A DNA stretch of 64,000 bases from Charina bottae (GCA_023362775.1 JALMGJ010000008.1:36754501-36818500); one strand, 5' to 3'. Shown: positions 46,511-59,750, counted from the first letter of the stretch. Numbers and translations: made by a program. Notes: generated from the letters alone by a model not told the origin.

Positions 46511-47140
46511 CAGTGTCTTGGAAAATTCAGAAGTACAGAGCACAACAATGGGGAGGAAGAACCATGTTTATTGCAATGATTGTTGGGTCCCCACTTTTCA
46601 AGAAAGAGGAAACACAAACAATGGGAAAGCCAAGGTTTTTATAGAAGTTGAGGGGTACAAGGTGGGAAATCCTAGGGATCTGATTGGTTGGCAACTTTTG
46701 AGGAAGCGAGGCAGTTCTTGTCCATGTACCTGGGTTTATTTCTAATCTTAGGCAAAACTTTGCTTTCAGGAGCAGCAGCAGAGTCGGGGAAGTCCATTGT
46801 TAAGAAGATAGAATGTTGAGGTCATCAGGCCGACTGATGATGGAACGTTGGGGTTTCTCTATTTTGCAGTTCCCTTCTTAGGGCTGCCCTTGGGCGTACT
46901 GTGAGCAAGTGAGTGAGGCTTCTATTCTTTGAGTTACATGGGATTTCAGAGGACTTTATCTGGGAGCTTGGAAGGTCAGTGTAGGTCTGATTGGATTACC
47001 AAAGAGAGGAGCTGGGTTTGACCCTGGTCACATCCAAAAGAGAGAGAGGAAAAATGTGCAGCCTCCATTTTGTTTGCAACATCTATTTTCTCCACTAGAC
47101 CAATGAAGTAAAATACCTTCTGACTGTTTAATGTAAATGT
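46511..47140. other. Intergenic, no gene recognised
   Basis: Two overlapping plus-strand frames (64 and 75 codons) lack any recognised motif. Confidence 0.4.
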
Positions 47141-47149
47141 TGTTGCTAC

Positions 47150-47310
47150 TGATTGATTGAATGATTGTGTACCATTACGTCATTGTCGACTCTTAGCCAC
47201 CACATAGATAGATTTTTTCCCATGACGTTCTGTCCCTAACCTGGTCTTCCAACGATGCACTCATTGCCACTGTAACAGTTCATCCACCTTGCTGCTGGAC
47301 CAAAGAGACT
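47150..47310 (-). mobile_element. BovB/RTE LINE fragment
   Basis: Resembles 40985-41130 (ATTGTGTACCATTACGTCAT ... CATCCACCTTGCTGCTGG). Confidence 0.6.
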
Positions 47311-47577
47311 GACATTTTGTAAAAAGAGAGAGCTTGTTAAATAAGGTGGTAGCATATGGCAGTCTTGTATAGGCTCAGAATTAAGCAAGGTTGGACCTGG
47401 TTAGTACTTGGCTGGGACACTTCCAGGGATAGTTATGCTACAGGCTACTGGGAAGTTGAAAAAACTATTCAGAGGAAATGTAAAAACAGCTTCAATGTTG
47501 TGGCCAAGAAAACTACTTGAAAGCATCCTTGAAGTCCCAGGCAGTTGAGCTTGCCTTGAAGGAGAATTTACCTTTTT

Positions 47578-47652
47578 AAACGTCCCAGCTTGAAGTCCAT
47601 GTATTTAAAAATAAAACATATTTTTAAATATGTGGACTTCAAGTTGGACATT
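47578..47652. repeat. Palindromic repeat, MITE-like
   Basis: GTCCCAGCTTGAAGTCCATG and its near complement CATGTGGACTTCAAGTTGGAC-type arm flank an A/T loop. Confidence 0.6.
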
Positions 47653-47809
47653 TAAATTGTGGGGAAGGAAAAAAAACACCAGTCTGATTGGAACGGTGAC
47701 ATTTTGAGGTAGGTTAACCATTCTCCTTTACATCCGTTCCCTGATTCAAGTTGCAATTAGCAGCTTTGGGAAGGTTTCAACAATGGGAAGTTCAAAAAAA
47801 AAATTCAAG

Positions 47810-49310
47810 CAATTATGATTATGGTTATTATTTAAATTTGCCTGCTGCCTGACTTCCAATGACTCTGGGCAGTTACAGAGAAGAAACATTAAAAACAAGA
47901 AAAAAATACAGTGGTAGACAAAAATAAAGAGTGAAGATAGGAAAGGTAACAAAAAACCAGACAGGAATGAAGAGAAACAAACCCACACAATGGGTTCAAA
48001 GAGGGCTTCACTCACCCTCAGCAAAGAGTCAGGTCTTCCATGCCCTTCAAAACATCAGCAGGGTGGGGGCTGTCTGGACCCTGGGGGGGGGGGGAACCTC
48101 ATTCTAGAGGGCAGAGACTGCTATAGTGAAGGCATGCTTCCAGGGTCCTAATAGATGGCATTTTTAATTGAAGGAACCCGGGGCACACCAACCCTGCCAG
48201 ATCAAATTGGCTGGGCAGATGCTATGGGAGACAGGGGGTCCCTCAAGTAACGTGGCCCTAAGCCATGTAGAGCTTTGTAGGTAACAACCAACAACTTGAA
48301 TTGCACCCAGAAGTGTACTGGCAACCAGTGCAGCACACAAAGCAGGGGGAGCATACTGAGGCATGCCCGCAGTACTGCATTCTGGTGGTCTTCAAGGGCA
48401 GCCCCATGTAGAGTGCATTGCAGTAGATCTAGAAAGGAGCGCAGCTGGCCACCTAGTCATCAAGCAGGAGCTATGAGTCCAGGAAGATGCCCAGATTGCA
48501 CAACACCCTTGAATGGGGAAGTACACTCCCATCCAACGTCAGAAATGGGATATCCCCTGATCTGGATGGCCCAAACAACCACAACCACTCAGTCTTGCTA
48601 GGATTGAGTGTGACATGGTTCCTCCCATCAAAAAACACACAGCATTCAGGTACTGGCATAGAAACTTGACAGTCTCACTTGGCTGGCCCAGGTTCAAAAG
48701 ATAATGTACTGATCATACCAAACTCCAAAAGAGCGGATGATCTCACCCAGGGATTTCATGCATATGTTGAAAAGGAGGGGAGAGAGAAAAAAACTTCTAG
48801 CACACCACAAAGGTGGGGCCTAGGGAGATCTCTCTATCCTCCCCCCCCCCCCTGTCTGGAACTGGCCCTAGAGAAAGGAAAAGAACCACTATAAAACAGT
48901 GTCTCCAATCCCCAACCCACAGAGCCCGCTCAGAAGGATACCATAGTTGATGGTATTAAAAAATAGTGGGACATGTGAGGATAGATTTTCCCTCCCTCCC
49001 TCCCTCCCTCCCTCCCTGGCTGCCCATCAGTCCAGTGAAACTCAGTCCAGTGAAACAACAACAGAAATCTATCATAAAACACAACAAAGACCTAAGTCAA
49101 GACTTCCTCCTTTGAAACCTCAAAAGAAACCTGTCACATATATCCACGACAGAGCTCCAGGAAATCACAGCTGGCCCCAGTGTCTGGGGAAAGAGCCAGG
49201 TCTTCACAGCTTTCTGAAAGACCAGTAGGGTCAGGGTCAGGCATAACTCTGGGGGACAGGCTATTTTATACGGTAGGTGCCAAGGCAGAGAAGGCACACC
49301 TAGAAATCAC
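47810..49310 (-). mobile_element. Decayed L2-clade LINE with RT remnant
   Basis: At 48471-48659 the minus strand encodes LNPSKTEWLWLFGPSRSG and LDGSVLPHSRV...LGIFLDS, an L2-type reverse-transcriptase region. More C-terminal parts follow in broken frames. A (CCCT)n run lies at 48990-49018. Confidence 0.7.
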
Positions 49311-51455
49311 ACACTGCATACGTACATTAAGGGATCAAATTGCACAACAAATCCAAATGGCAACCACACTGAGGGTCTAAGGGGTTTCAGTTTCTTATAG
49401 TGCAACATTCTCCTTTCCCCTTTTATACTTCATTTGTGTTTTACAAAGTAAGCCTACAGACAGATCTCTTCGATTTTTTTCCACTTTGAAGTGCCTGATT
49501 CTTTTAGGTGTTTGATCAACACACTGTTCGGAGATTAGGAAATAATCTTGGAATTCTGCAAAGGTCTGGGGATACTACATTAGAATTGGGCTGCACATAT
49601 GCTTGAGCTGATTTAATTTTTGTGGGCCAGCCCCAAGCTTTGTAGGTTAAAAAAACAAGGCTTTTAAATTTTGCCTGGAATGCCATAGATAGTACAGACA
49701 CATTGCAAGACCTCAAAGACACAAATGCTGCACATACATGGGAAGTAGCCAACCAAACAACGATGAAACATTGTATTATGTCATCCTTAATTCTGTTTGC
49801 ATCGTTCTTGTTTTTACTGTAACGATGTACGGTCACAATGAAGCTCAGGGTAAAAAGCCAAGGAGAGACATGTTGAATAAATAAAAATATGCTAACCATA
49901 TAATTGCATTCTAGACATGCAGGGTTTTTAATTACTATTGTTGTTACGGAAAATCGTATCTTTGAGGTATAAGTGGGCAAGTGAGATTAGGGTATATTTG
50001 TGACCGAATGCACACAGACAGAAACACAAGAACCACAGTTTGTATTCTACAAGTATTTCACTGCATGCAATTGCTTATCATGAACAGACAGGAGACAATG
50101 CTGAGGGACTTCTATTTAGTTCCACCAACGTTCTAATCCATAGGTAGTTTCCTGCTTGTTTGCTCAAATTATTTATGTCCTGGCTTGGTTTTTTAAAATA
50201 TATAATAGTAATGATGATAATAATACAATATTAATAGATATAGAAAGGATGAGGTGAAAAGTCTAGTCAAGATCAGCTTCCCTTTGTGCAGCTCAGAATG
50301 GTAGAAAGGAGATTTACTACCACTGAGGAAAAGTTGATCTAAAGAAGCAACATATTCTTTCAAGAACAATCAAGCCGTGCCTGACTGAAATGGTTTCAGA
50401 TAAATTGACAGCGAAAGAGAGAGAAAAGTATCTCCAAATCCAAGGAGCTAATAATGAAATGCCCAGTTGGAGCAGAAGTTAGAACGTGTTTTGAACTCCC
50501 TCTCACATTTAGGAAAGGGCAGGAACAAGACATATGTTTCTTTGGTGGAATGTAATTAACATTGCTTTCTTCCTGTTTTGAACTGTAATTCAGCAAGTAA
50601 ATTGAGGCATATGAATGAGGTTATATCCTTAGCTATAGTTTATGCATTTCAAATAATCTATAAACTTAGATTTGTAACAAAAGAAGGGAGGAGAAGAAAT
50701 GCCCAACAGACGTCTCTTTCTCTTCCTGCTGAAGTCCGTAGTCTGGGAAGGAGAGATGCAGCCTCTAATGACAGTTGGCTAACTGGAAGAAATAGGTTTC
50801 TCCCTCAGTCTATAAATGTAATTTTAGGGAGGTTAAACAAGAGACCACAACATGCATAAGCTTTGTGTTGTGATCATTGGCTTGACATAAATTGGTAACC
50901 TAGACTATGATTGTGTATAATTGCAGTGCTTCTACCAAAAGCTTGATTGATTCAGAAATACATCTGCCCTGTTCCTGAAAGCTTATTTCATTCCAGTATG
51001 CATGTACAACAGGAAAAAGAAAGTATGGGTGTGGGAAGGTACCTCAAGGATGGCTGATGTGTTGTTCCACTTATAATTATTACCAAAATTCTCACAAATT
51101 TATACAAAACTGAGTATGAGGGCAAAATCTAGTATTTCTCCTCATGAAGGCCTGTGTGATGCACCAGCTACACCATTCTCTGTTGAATTTTGATCTAGCT
51201 GTCATTTGACATATCCTGTAGACCTCCAGCTCTGATTGCAGCAGAATCATTCAATGTGGAATTACATTTGGAAAAAATTCTAAGAAGCATCAATCTGTCC
51301 AAATATCAGCAGAGAGGGCCCTAAGTAGAACTCGTATCATATGGAGAATATAATTCCTGTGCTTTATCATTTTGGTTGGCCTCCATTGTCTTTCCAGGTA
51401 CAATTCAGAGGTCTATTTTTTACACCCAAAATGGCCTATCTGAAGGGCAGCAATC
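49311..51455. other. Intergenic, no gene recognised
   Basis: The longest frame (154 codons, minus, 49516-49980) has no recognised domain; its end partly resembles an L2 remnant. Confidence 0.45.
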
Positions 51456-51460
51456 CTTGA

Positions 51461-51693
51461 TACAGACAGTCCTCATTTTGCAACCACAATTGGGACCAGC
51501 AACTTGGTTGTTAAGTGAAGTGGTCGCTAAGTGAAAGTGCACCTGTGCTTACGATCTTACTTCAGCTTTCCTTTGCTTTACAGATCTGCAAAGGTCATAA
51601 ATGCGAGGATTGGTTGCAAAGTTACTTTTCAATCACTGTTGTAACTGCGAATGATCACTGTACAAAGCAGTTGCTAAATGAGAACTCCCTGTA
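51461..51693. mobile_element. TIR-bearing DNA transposon remnant
   Basis: TACAGACAGTCCTCATTTTG at the left and AAATGAGAACTCCCTGTA at the right are imperfect inverted repeats. The interior holds TTGTTAAGTGAAGTGGTCGC-like repeated phrases. Confidence 0.5.
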
Positions 51694-52054
51694 TAAGCTT
51701 CTTCAATCAGTCAAGCTGCGATCCTCCATCTTCTGAAATGGAATTCTTTCCCCCAAATGCCCACTCAGCTTTGTTGCAGAGCTGGGCCATAGGAATGAGT
51801 TTTGATCTTTCCCCTTCCATTTCAAGAATGGTTAGTATAGCCGCTCCTCTTTTCGATAATTCTTGGGACTGTAACTGGCTATGCAGAACTCTACAGAGGT
51901 GAGGGCAAGCAGGCTACTTTAGGGATGAGTCGAATAAATCATCTGCATTATTTTTTAAAAAAATGCTCAAATAAAATTAAGAAGAAAGTGAAATTGGATA
52001 TAAAATACTGTATGTCTCACTGATCCCAGGAGCAGTTGGATCAATAATGTAGAA

Positions 52055-52390
52055 CTTGTTGTTGTTTCTTCGTTCAGTCGATTCCGACTCTTTGTGACTT
52101 CATGGACCAGCCCACGCCAGAGCTTCCTGTCGGCCGTCGCCATCCTCAGCTCCCCCACAGTCGAGTCCATCACCTCCAGAATATCATCCATCCATCTTGC
52201 CCTTGGTCGGCCCCTCTTCTTTTTGCCTTCCACTTTCCCTAGCATCAGCTTCTTCTCCAGGGTATCCTGTTTTCTCATTATGTGGCCAAAGTACTTCAGT
52301 TTTGCCTTTAATATAATTCCCTCAAGTGAGCAGTCTGGCTTTATTTCCTGGAGTATGGACTGGTTTGATCTTCTAATGTAGAACTTACAA
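52055..52390 (-). mobile_element. BovB/RTE LINE 3' end
   Basis: The minus strand encodes MRKQDTLEKKLMLGKVEGKK, then RGRPRARWMDDI and KSRNRLNEETTT, the BovB C-terminus. Well preserved over 75 codons. Confidence 0.85.
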
Positions 52391-53095
52391 CAGCCCTTAA
52401 TGGTGCCTAAAGAATGCTTAAAAGGTGTTCAAGCTATTGTTTGATTCAATACAAAAAACAAAAAAAATGGAAATGGCAGAAATTTTGTGAGACTGCCAGA
52501 TCTTTGAAATTTTAGTGTTTTTGTAGTAAGATCTAGCAAAATATGGGTGGAATCACTTAAATCTCATGAGAGTTCAGCAGGTACTGTTTGAAAAGTTTAT
52601 CAGTTTTTGCAGGAACAGCAGAAGAAACTTGGAATTCATTATCCCACTTCTTTTTATTTTTGAGACTGGGCTTGCCCATTGAACTAGCTATTAAATGCTC
52701 AAACATGGTTTGTTGGCTAAGCCACCATTAGCTCAGTTTTTATAACACTCTAAGCAATAAAACATGGTTTAAAAACCGCAGTGGCTGGGTTCCCACAAGA
52801 TGTTAAGTCAAAACTTAACAAACCACAATATGGGTTAGTGTAATAGGCGAAGTAACAAGGAAAGCAGGAAGACCAAGAAGAAGGTCAAGACAGCTGCAGT
52901 GCTGGTGTAGAGAACTAGAGAGATAGCCTTGGAGAAAATATGCAGAGATGCTTACAAAAACAAAAGCATGCTGTAAGGAAAGAGAGAAAGTATTAGAAAG
53001 AAAGTCAGACTGGCTCCACCCTGATTCACTAGAGAATAAGAAGGAGGGAAGGGAAAACACAGGCTTTCAAGATGCTGTTACTATAGCCCAGTGTT

Positions 53096-53215
53096 TGTCA
53101 ACCTCAATGACTTGAAGAGGTGTGGACTTCAATTCCCAAAATTCCCAAAATTCCCAAAATTCTGGGAGTTGAAGTCCACACCTCTTCAAGTTGCTGAGGT
53201 TGACAAAGACTGGGC
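53096..53215. repeat. Palindromic hAT-like MITE
   Basis: GAGGTGTGGACTTCAATTCC and its complement are separated by TTCCCAAAA repeats. The outer ends CAGTGTTTGTCAACC / GGTTGACAAAGACTG are inverted. Confidence 0.65.
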
Positions 53216-53639
53216 TATATCCCATAGTCTAGTCCTAGTCAAACTTGTTGAGTGTTTCCTTACCTGGCCTTTGTTGAAGGGCTGGCTGCTGAAACCTCTT
53301 CTTCATCCATAGCTTAACTTGTGGGACGAAAGCCATGATAATTTTTAAAATCAAATGTACAAAGCTGATTAATTCCTCTGACTTTCAAGCAATTACATCA
53401 TGGCAAAAATCTTTCTGCAAATGAGTTTTATTTGCCTGGTCAATTGTATGGTAAACATGTATTAACAGTTTATATGTTCTTCTTGGCTCTGTCCCCAATA
53501 CTTGGAATCTATCAAGATATTTGGAGCTGTAAATTTTTTTGATCATCAGGTTTGCATAAGAAAATTATTGTACCATGCTGGAAGGAAAAACATACACCTG
53601 ATCTGCAGCCATAGGTTATTGACTGAATAACAATGGCTC

Positions 53640-54860
53640 TCAAAGCGATCCATTTAAAGTGGAATCCGGCGTTAAACAGGGATGTGTTATTGCTCCAACC
53701 TTATTCGCTATCTTCATCGCTATGATTATGCACCTTGTTGAAGAGAAACTTCCTACTGGTGTAGAAATTATATATTGAACAGATGGAAAGCTTTTTAATC
53801 TTAGTAGGCTGAAAGCAAAAAATAAGGTAATTTCAACTTCTGTTATAGAACTTCAATATGCTGATGATAACGTAGTCTGTGCACACTCCGAGGAAGATCT
53901 TCAAACTATCCTAAAAATCTTTGCAGAAGCATATGAAAAACTCGGCCTCTCGATTAACATTAAAAAAACCAAAGTGCTTTACCAGCAAGTTCGAACCAAT
54001 CCCTCTGCAGCGCCATCAATCCAGCTTAAAGGTGTGTCACTAGAAAATGTCGATCACTTTTCTTATCTCGGCAGCCATCTATCTACAAAAGCCGACATCG
54101 ACGCTGAAATTCAGCATCGCCTGAGCTCTGCGAGTGTAGCTTTCTCCCGAATGAAGCGTAGAGTGTTTGAGGATCGGGACATTCGCAGGGAGACCAAAAT
54201 GCTTGTTTACAAAGCCATTGTACTACCAACCCTTCTGTATGCCTGTGAAACATGGACCCTCTACAAACGCCACCTCCAACTTCTTGAAAGATTCCATCAA
54301 CGCTGCCTCCAAAAAATTCTGCAAATTACTTGGGAAGATAGGCGGACTAATGTTAGCGTATTAGAAGAAGCGAAAACCACCAGCATTGAAACAATGATCA
54401 TCCAACATCAACTTTGCTGGACCGGTCATGTTGTTCGAATGCCTGACCATCGTCTTCCAAAGCAGCTACTTTACTCCCAACTTAAGAATGGAAAACGGAA
54501 TATTGGTGGACAGCAAAAGAGATTCAAAGACACTCTCAAAGCTAATTTAAAAAAATGTAATATCAGCATTGAGAACTGGGAAGCCCTAACTCATGAGCGT
54601 TTCAATTGGAGGTCATCCTTTATTAATGGCGCTATGGACTTTGAAGAAGCACGAGTAGAGGGCGAAAAGGAGAAAAGAGCTAAAAGGAAGGCACGTCAGG
54701 CAAACCCTCATCATGACCGTCTCCCACCCGGAAACCTATGCCCTCATTGTGGGAGGTTGTGCGGATCCAGAATTGGCCTTTATAGCCACTTACGGATCCA
54801 CCGTTAAAATTTTACCTTTGGAAGACAATCTTACTCGGCTACGAGTGATCGCCAAATGAC
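53640..54860 (+). mobile_element. LINE with RT and C-terminal zinc finger
   Basis: One reading frame runs through VESGVKQGCVIAPTLFAIF, YADDN (catalytic motif), YLGSHLSTKADIDAEIQHRL, YACETWTLYKRHLQLL, WTGHVVRMPDHRLPKQLLYS and a C2H2-like CPHCGRLCGSRI...HLRIHR end. A single TGA at 53776-53778 follows TAT, where related elements as I recall have Arg-Thr-Asp-Gly, so CGA-to-TGA deamination is likely. 5' truncated; the clade was not determined. The second copy is at 33541-35142. Confidence 0.85.
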
Positions 54861-57190
54861 ATGTGTTGATATTGTCCATATTTAAATTAGGGAGTCTTTC
54901 TTTCTTTCTTTTTGGCAATGGGACAAGGAAGGTTTTTATCAATATGATAAGGTTTTGGAGTTGTTGTTTTTTAATGTATTTTTCCAACTCCATTTCTTTC
55001 CTGTTTTCCATGATGATAATGAGGATCACAAGGATTTGAAGTTATATATATATTTAATACAATTGTACTATCCTTTTTTAGTTTAGCACCATAATGTTTT
55101 TAATGATGATATGCAGCTACCATATACCAAGCAAACCTAATGTCAAATTCTGGATGAATTTTTGATGTCAGAAAGCAGAGCCCACATCCTGTTATCGACT
55201 AACAAATGCAATGGAAGGATTGGAAATCAGCTGTGCAAATTGATTAATAGATTCTGTATTAGTTGAATATTCTTTGTTGCCTTATAAAAGCTGCTGGTTT
55301 TTCTTTTTCTTTTCCACCATGGGCAGCAGAGCAGCACCTGTCAAAACAACAGGTCACATTTCATCTTTGCATTTTTCCATCTTCCTCTGCCAAACCCCTA
55401 GAAAAAGACATCCAGCAACTGGCACAAGGGCATCCATGACCAACAAAATAAGTATTTTCCCTTCCAAATCACTGTTGAAGCCTCTTGGTATTCTGGCTTC
55501 TGTATTGCTATACCCTGCTATTGAGTCAAATGCCAAAGGGCCTATTTTGATTTATTCAACCCAACTTTTTGGCACAGTCGCTGAGTTCGCTTTACAAAGT
55601 AAAGATCTGAGTTTCCCTTCCTAGGCTGGGGTGGACTCTACTAATCTTCAGTGAACTGCACTGGACACGTCCAATCAACTGGATGATAATATAGCGCAGT
55701 ATATCTATATATTTGTATCTATCATTGCTTAAAAACTTTTATTGCATTGGAATAGAAGAATACAGTCAAATCCTAGTTTCATGGTCTATCAATTGGCCAC
55801 TCAGCACTGCTGGAAGTGTTTGTGGGGGGGGGGGAGGGTGTCAAAAAATCAAGATTATGGTTGTGGCAGGTGATTGCAGCCCTGTCTCTTTTGTATGAGT
55901 GTTGATGTTGCATTCACATACAAAGGGAAACGGTTTCAATCATGTGCTACAAACACCATCTTGACATTTTTTATTCCCTCTGCCCCAGATGCCACTGTGG
56001 CCATGTTTAGTGAAATAATATGAATTCAAGTTTCTTTTTATTACTGTTATAATTATAGAATTTTATACAAGTTATATTTGATGGCTTTATGGTTTATGTG
56101 TCTTTATTCCAGACATGCATTTAGCTATATAGCAGAATAATGTTACCATCATTATGTTTGAAAAACATCTATGTTTCTTTTCTTTCGATGAATCTAAACT
56201 TCTTAAGATCAAATAAATATCCAATAGTCCATATAAAAATGTCATGGAAGTTGAATTCATCAAGTAAATTCATCAAGTAAACCGCCCAGGGTCCCTGACA
56301 GGGGAGATGGGCGGTAATATAAATTTAATAATAATAATAAAAAAAAGTAAATGTATATTGCTTGGAATGTGAAATTTGTATATTCTGTTAAAGATACCAT
56401 CCCATTTTGAGCTCAGTCCCTGGTCAAAGATTGTCCTAAGCCTGATACTGTTTTGATTATTATTATTATTATTATTGCTATGCTTTATTGACTTACTGGT
56501 GGCCAAGAAGCTATTGAGTGCTATCGGGGCAATTAAGAATAACAAGCTTATAATGATTTCTGGAAGTAAATCACCAGTCTCTACCAGTAAAAGCTGTCTG
56601 TAAACATTACTGTGTGCTATTAAACTAGTCTAGACTAGTTGATGCTGGCATCCATTAACTGGGTGGAAAGAGAAGCAGACAGGAGTGTAATCCAAATCCC
56701 CAGATAGGTTAGAGGTTTTGGGTGGTTGGCTGGATGGCTGGATGGCCTCCAAGCTTTCAAGATGCAGATGAACCACATGTCCATAAAGAACAAGCAAAGT
56801 CCTATATCTCATTGAGAAAGATTGCTCACCTGTGTTTGCAGCTAATCCTTCTGGAAGCTTCATTAATTAACCACCATCAATCTAAGCACCTTGAAGATGT
56901 GGTCTGGCATCCCTGTCTTTGACCAAAATCATGATCTCTGTCTCGTTATATACTGGAGTCCTTTATTCAGGCAGTCTTTAGAGCATTTCCTTCCAACTAA
57001 GCCCAGGGATTTATTATTATCAGTTGCTACCATTTATATTAATATTGTCTGACATATGAGTTTCTTTCTAGGTATATCAGGCTTGAGCAAGGTTGCCTAT
57101 TAACTGTATTACTAACTCTATATGAGCTGATAATGTAAGGTTTAGGAAATGGGCCAGCCTCCATATCCAGACCTGAGAGGATGTATTTAT
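54861..57190. other. Intergenic, minor LINE tail only
   Basis: No exon recognised. An L2-type tail on the plus strand at 56278-56345 (AACCGCCCAGGGTCCC ... (AAT)n) and (TTA)n at 56455-56476. Confidence 0.5.
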
Positions 57191-57194
57191 GTAT

Positions 57195-57368
57195 TTTCCT
57201 TCCTTCCTTCCTTCCTTCCTTCCTTCCTTCCTTCCTTCCTTCCTTCCTTCCTTCCTTCCTTCCTTCCTTCCTTCCCTCCCTCCCTCCCTCCCTCCCTCCC
57301 TCCCTCCCTCCCTCCCTCCCTCCCTCCCTCTTCCCTCTTCCCTCTTCCCTCTTCCCTCTTCCCTCCTT
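57195..57368 (+). repeat. (CCTT)n-(CCCT)n-(CTTCC)n microsatellite
   Basis: About 170 nt of pure pyrimidine passing through three related unit types. Overlapping frames (PSFLPSFLPS) are artefacts. Confidence 0.95.
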
Positions 57369-57469
57369 CTTTTTTAGAAGGGAGACAATTCTCCCTTAGT
57401 ACTGTAGTACTGTGATGGTTAGAATGATATTTTAAATTGTAGTTATATTTAAAAATTTTAATTGTTGTA

Positions 57470-57595
57470 TTGTAAACCACTCAGAATCCCCTCTGGGGGA
57501 GATGGTGCGGTAATAAAAGTTGAAGTATGTATGTATGTATGTATGTATGTATGTATGTGTGTATGTACACATACATACATACATACATACATACA
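57470..57595 (+). repeat. LINE tail with (TATG)n/(CATA)n palindrome
   Basis: An L2-like tail (GTAAACCACTCAGAATCCCC ... GGTAATAAAAG) is followed by (GTAT)n and then its complement (ATAC)n around GTGTGTATGTACACA, making a long hairpin-forming tract. Confidence 0.85.
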
Positions 57596-58084
57596 AAACC
57601 CATCCTCCCTGAAATGGAAAAATCACCACAAAACAGTTAAGCAAATAAAATATAATGGGAAACACAAACTTCAGGTAAGAACTAATGAAAGAGGAATGGG
57701 AAATCCCAAGGTCCACCCTTCCCGGCATCCCTCTGCACAGATCATATTGGCTGAAGTCACTGGCACTGTGGTTCAGCAATATCTGAACAGCCATAAATTC
57801 CGCACTCTGAAAAACAGTTTCCAAAAACTTAAAAGAAGTCAAAATATTTGGGGATAAAAGATTCTTTACATTGAAGTGTAGAGATGTCAGGGTCAGCACT
57901 GGACTTTGCTAGGGTGGAACTACTTTGAAAACCTTTGTCGTCTTCCTGGTCACACAATCTATGTCACTAGGGCCCATAGAACCATGACCTAGAATCTTGG
58001 AATTCAATAAGTAGAACACATATGAATGATATGAAAACATCATACCAGTTCTTAAAGATAGAAGGATATAGAAATATGCACAAT

Positions 58085-58510
58085 GAAGGAATGGATTGTG
58101 AAAAGGGTAGAGTTTGCAGAAATGGCTAAACTGACTTGTTCCATTAAGGAGGGAACAACAATAACCTTTATAAAAGACTGGAAACCCTTTATGGACTTTT
58201 TCTTGAAAATGGATAAAAATGAATTGGTGATTTTGGGATTTACTGATTAAGAAGGGTTGTTTATAGGAAGAAGAGAAACAAGATATGTAATTTGGGACAG
58301 CGGAGATGGAAACAATCATGCCTATAACTGCTGCAAAGATTGGAAGTTGTTTTTTAGATATCTTTTTTTTTTATTCTTTATCCTTTGCTGTCCTTTACTC
58401 TTTCTTTTATTCTTTTATTTCTTTTTCTTTTTTATATTTTTCTGTTTCTGTAAGTTTTTGTAACTAAGTTTCTGTAGTAGTTTTTTAATCTTGTGTAAAA
58501 TTCTCTTTAT
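58085..58510 (+). mobile_element. L1-like LINE 3' end
   Basis: Encodes AEMAKLTCSIKEGTTITFIK and DWKPFMDF, then VILGFTD, with a T-rich 3' UTR. Confidence 0.6.
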
Positions 58511-58524
58511 ATATATATATATAT

Positions 58525-59013
58525 TTATTTATTTTATCTTATTTATACCCCGCCTATCCCCTCCCTAATGGAGGGCTCTAGGCGGCTTACAATCATGTAA
58601 AGTCAATTATACAATCATATTATATTACCCTCGTGATTAGGGATGGGGTGAGGGAACCGGCTCTTCAACTGCAGGTCGGACTACATGTCCCAGGAACCTT
58701 TGCTTCTGAGCCGGCTGCTGACGTCCAGGAAGTTGTCAGTTTTTGGGATCCGCCGTCCTCTGCCGTCCTCCGCCGCCATCCATGGGAACCAGCTTTCTTC
58801 TTGGTCCGAGGGCGACCCTCCGAGAAGGACGCCAGCAAATTGGCCCACGTGAGTGGTCCCCATTCATCTACTTGCTGGTGGCTTTCGATCAGCTGGGTGG
58901 GCTGGAGCTGGGGCTAGTGACGGGAGCTCACCCCGCCATGCAGATTCGAACTGCCGACCTTATGGTTGGCAGACTAATGGCTCAGCGGTTTAACCCGCTG
59001 AGCCACCGCGCCC
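58525..59013 (-). mobile_element. LINE tail and tRNA-SINE-containing composite
   Basis: (TTTA)n with CCCCGCCTATCCCCTCCC at the left. At 58860-59013 the minus strand shows a tRNA-like head (GGTGGCTCAGCGGGTTAAAC and a B box GCAGTTCGAATCTGC). ORFs in between match no host protein I know. Confidence 0.6.
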
Positions 59014-59472
59014 CATATATATATATGAGAAAACATATCAGTTCTTTATGATCACAGTATTTGAGGAATGCCTCTTCCTGAAAAGAGGCATTCTTTACAT
59101 CAGTAGGCCTGCTCTGGATGCTTTCTCATGCTGAGGTGCAGTGAGGGACTACCTGAAGCAGGCCTTTCAGTGGTAGTCCCCTGACTTTGAATCCTGACTT
59201 ATGAAGCATGCCTGGCTCTCTCATTATTTTTTCAGCACTAGGCAAAGATAGTTTTATTCTCCCAGACCTTTAATAATGTATTAATCATGCCGTGATTTTT
59301 AATTTTTAATCACTGATTTTACTTTCTCCTGCTATTTTGATCTTTATCTTGTTAATTTTACCTTGTATTTTAGTATTTTATGAAATGTGTTTTATTAATT
59401 GTTTTCACTAATTGTTTTTAAATTGCAGTTGAAACAGCTTCAAGATTTATATTAATGGGACTTGGTATAGAC

Positions 59473-59742
59473 CAGAGCTTTCCAAACTGTGTGTGGCGAC
59501 ACAAAAGTGTGTCGCCACACACAGTCTGGTGTGTCGCCACGCAACCCGGAAGCGCTGATCATCATCAGCGCTTCCGGGTTTTCCCGCGGCGACACACCAA
59601 CTGCAGCACGCAAAACCTGAAAGCGGAGCAGTGCTTACGGGTTTTTGCGCGCTGCCGCAAGGACGGCACTTTCAGGTTTTCCCGCCGCGACACACCAACG
59701 CCGGTTGGTGTGTCGCCGCGTGAAAAACTTTGGAAAGCCCTG
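59473..59742. mobile_element. hAT MITE with internal palindromes
   Basis: CAGAGCTTTCCAAACTGTGT / AACTTTGGAAAGCCCTG termini flanked by the perfect 8-bp duplication GTATAGAC (59465-59472 and 59743-59750). Inside, AACCCGGAAGCGCTGAT and its exact complement form a 17-bp stem. Confidence 0.9.
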
Positions 59743-59750
59743 GTATAGAC

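Noticed and set aside
49516..49980. 154-codon minus-strand frame
   Set aside because: No domain, signal or compositional support; part resembles a decayed L2 end; no conserved context.
55274..55624. 116-codon plus-strand frame
   Set aside because: No recognisable motif, and the surrounding sequence looks like ordinary AT-rich intergenic DNA.
57149..57480. Frames of repeated Pro-Ser-Phe-Leu and the reverse Lys-Glu-Gly-Arg
   Set aside because: Microsatellite translation only.
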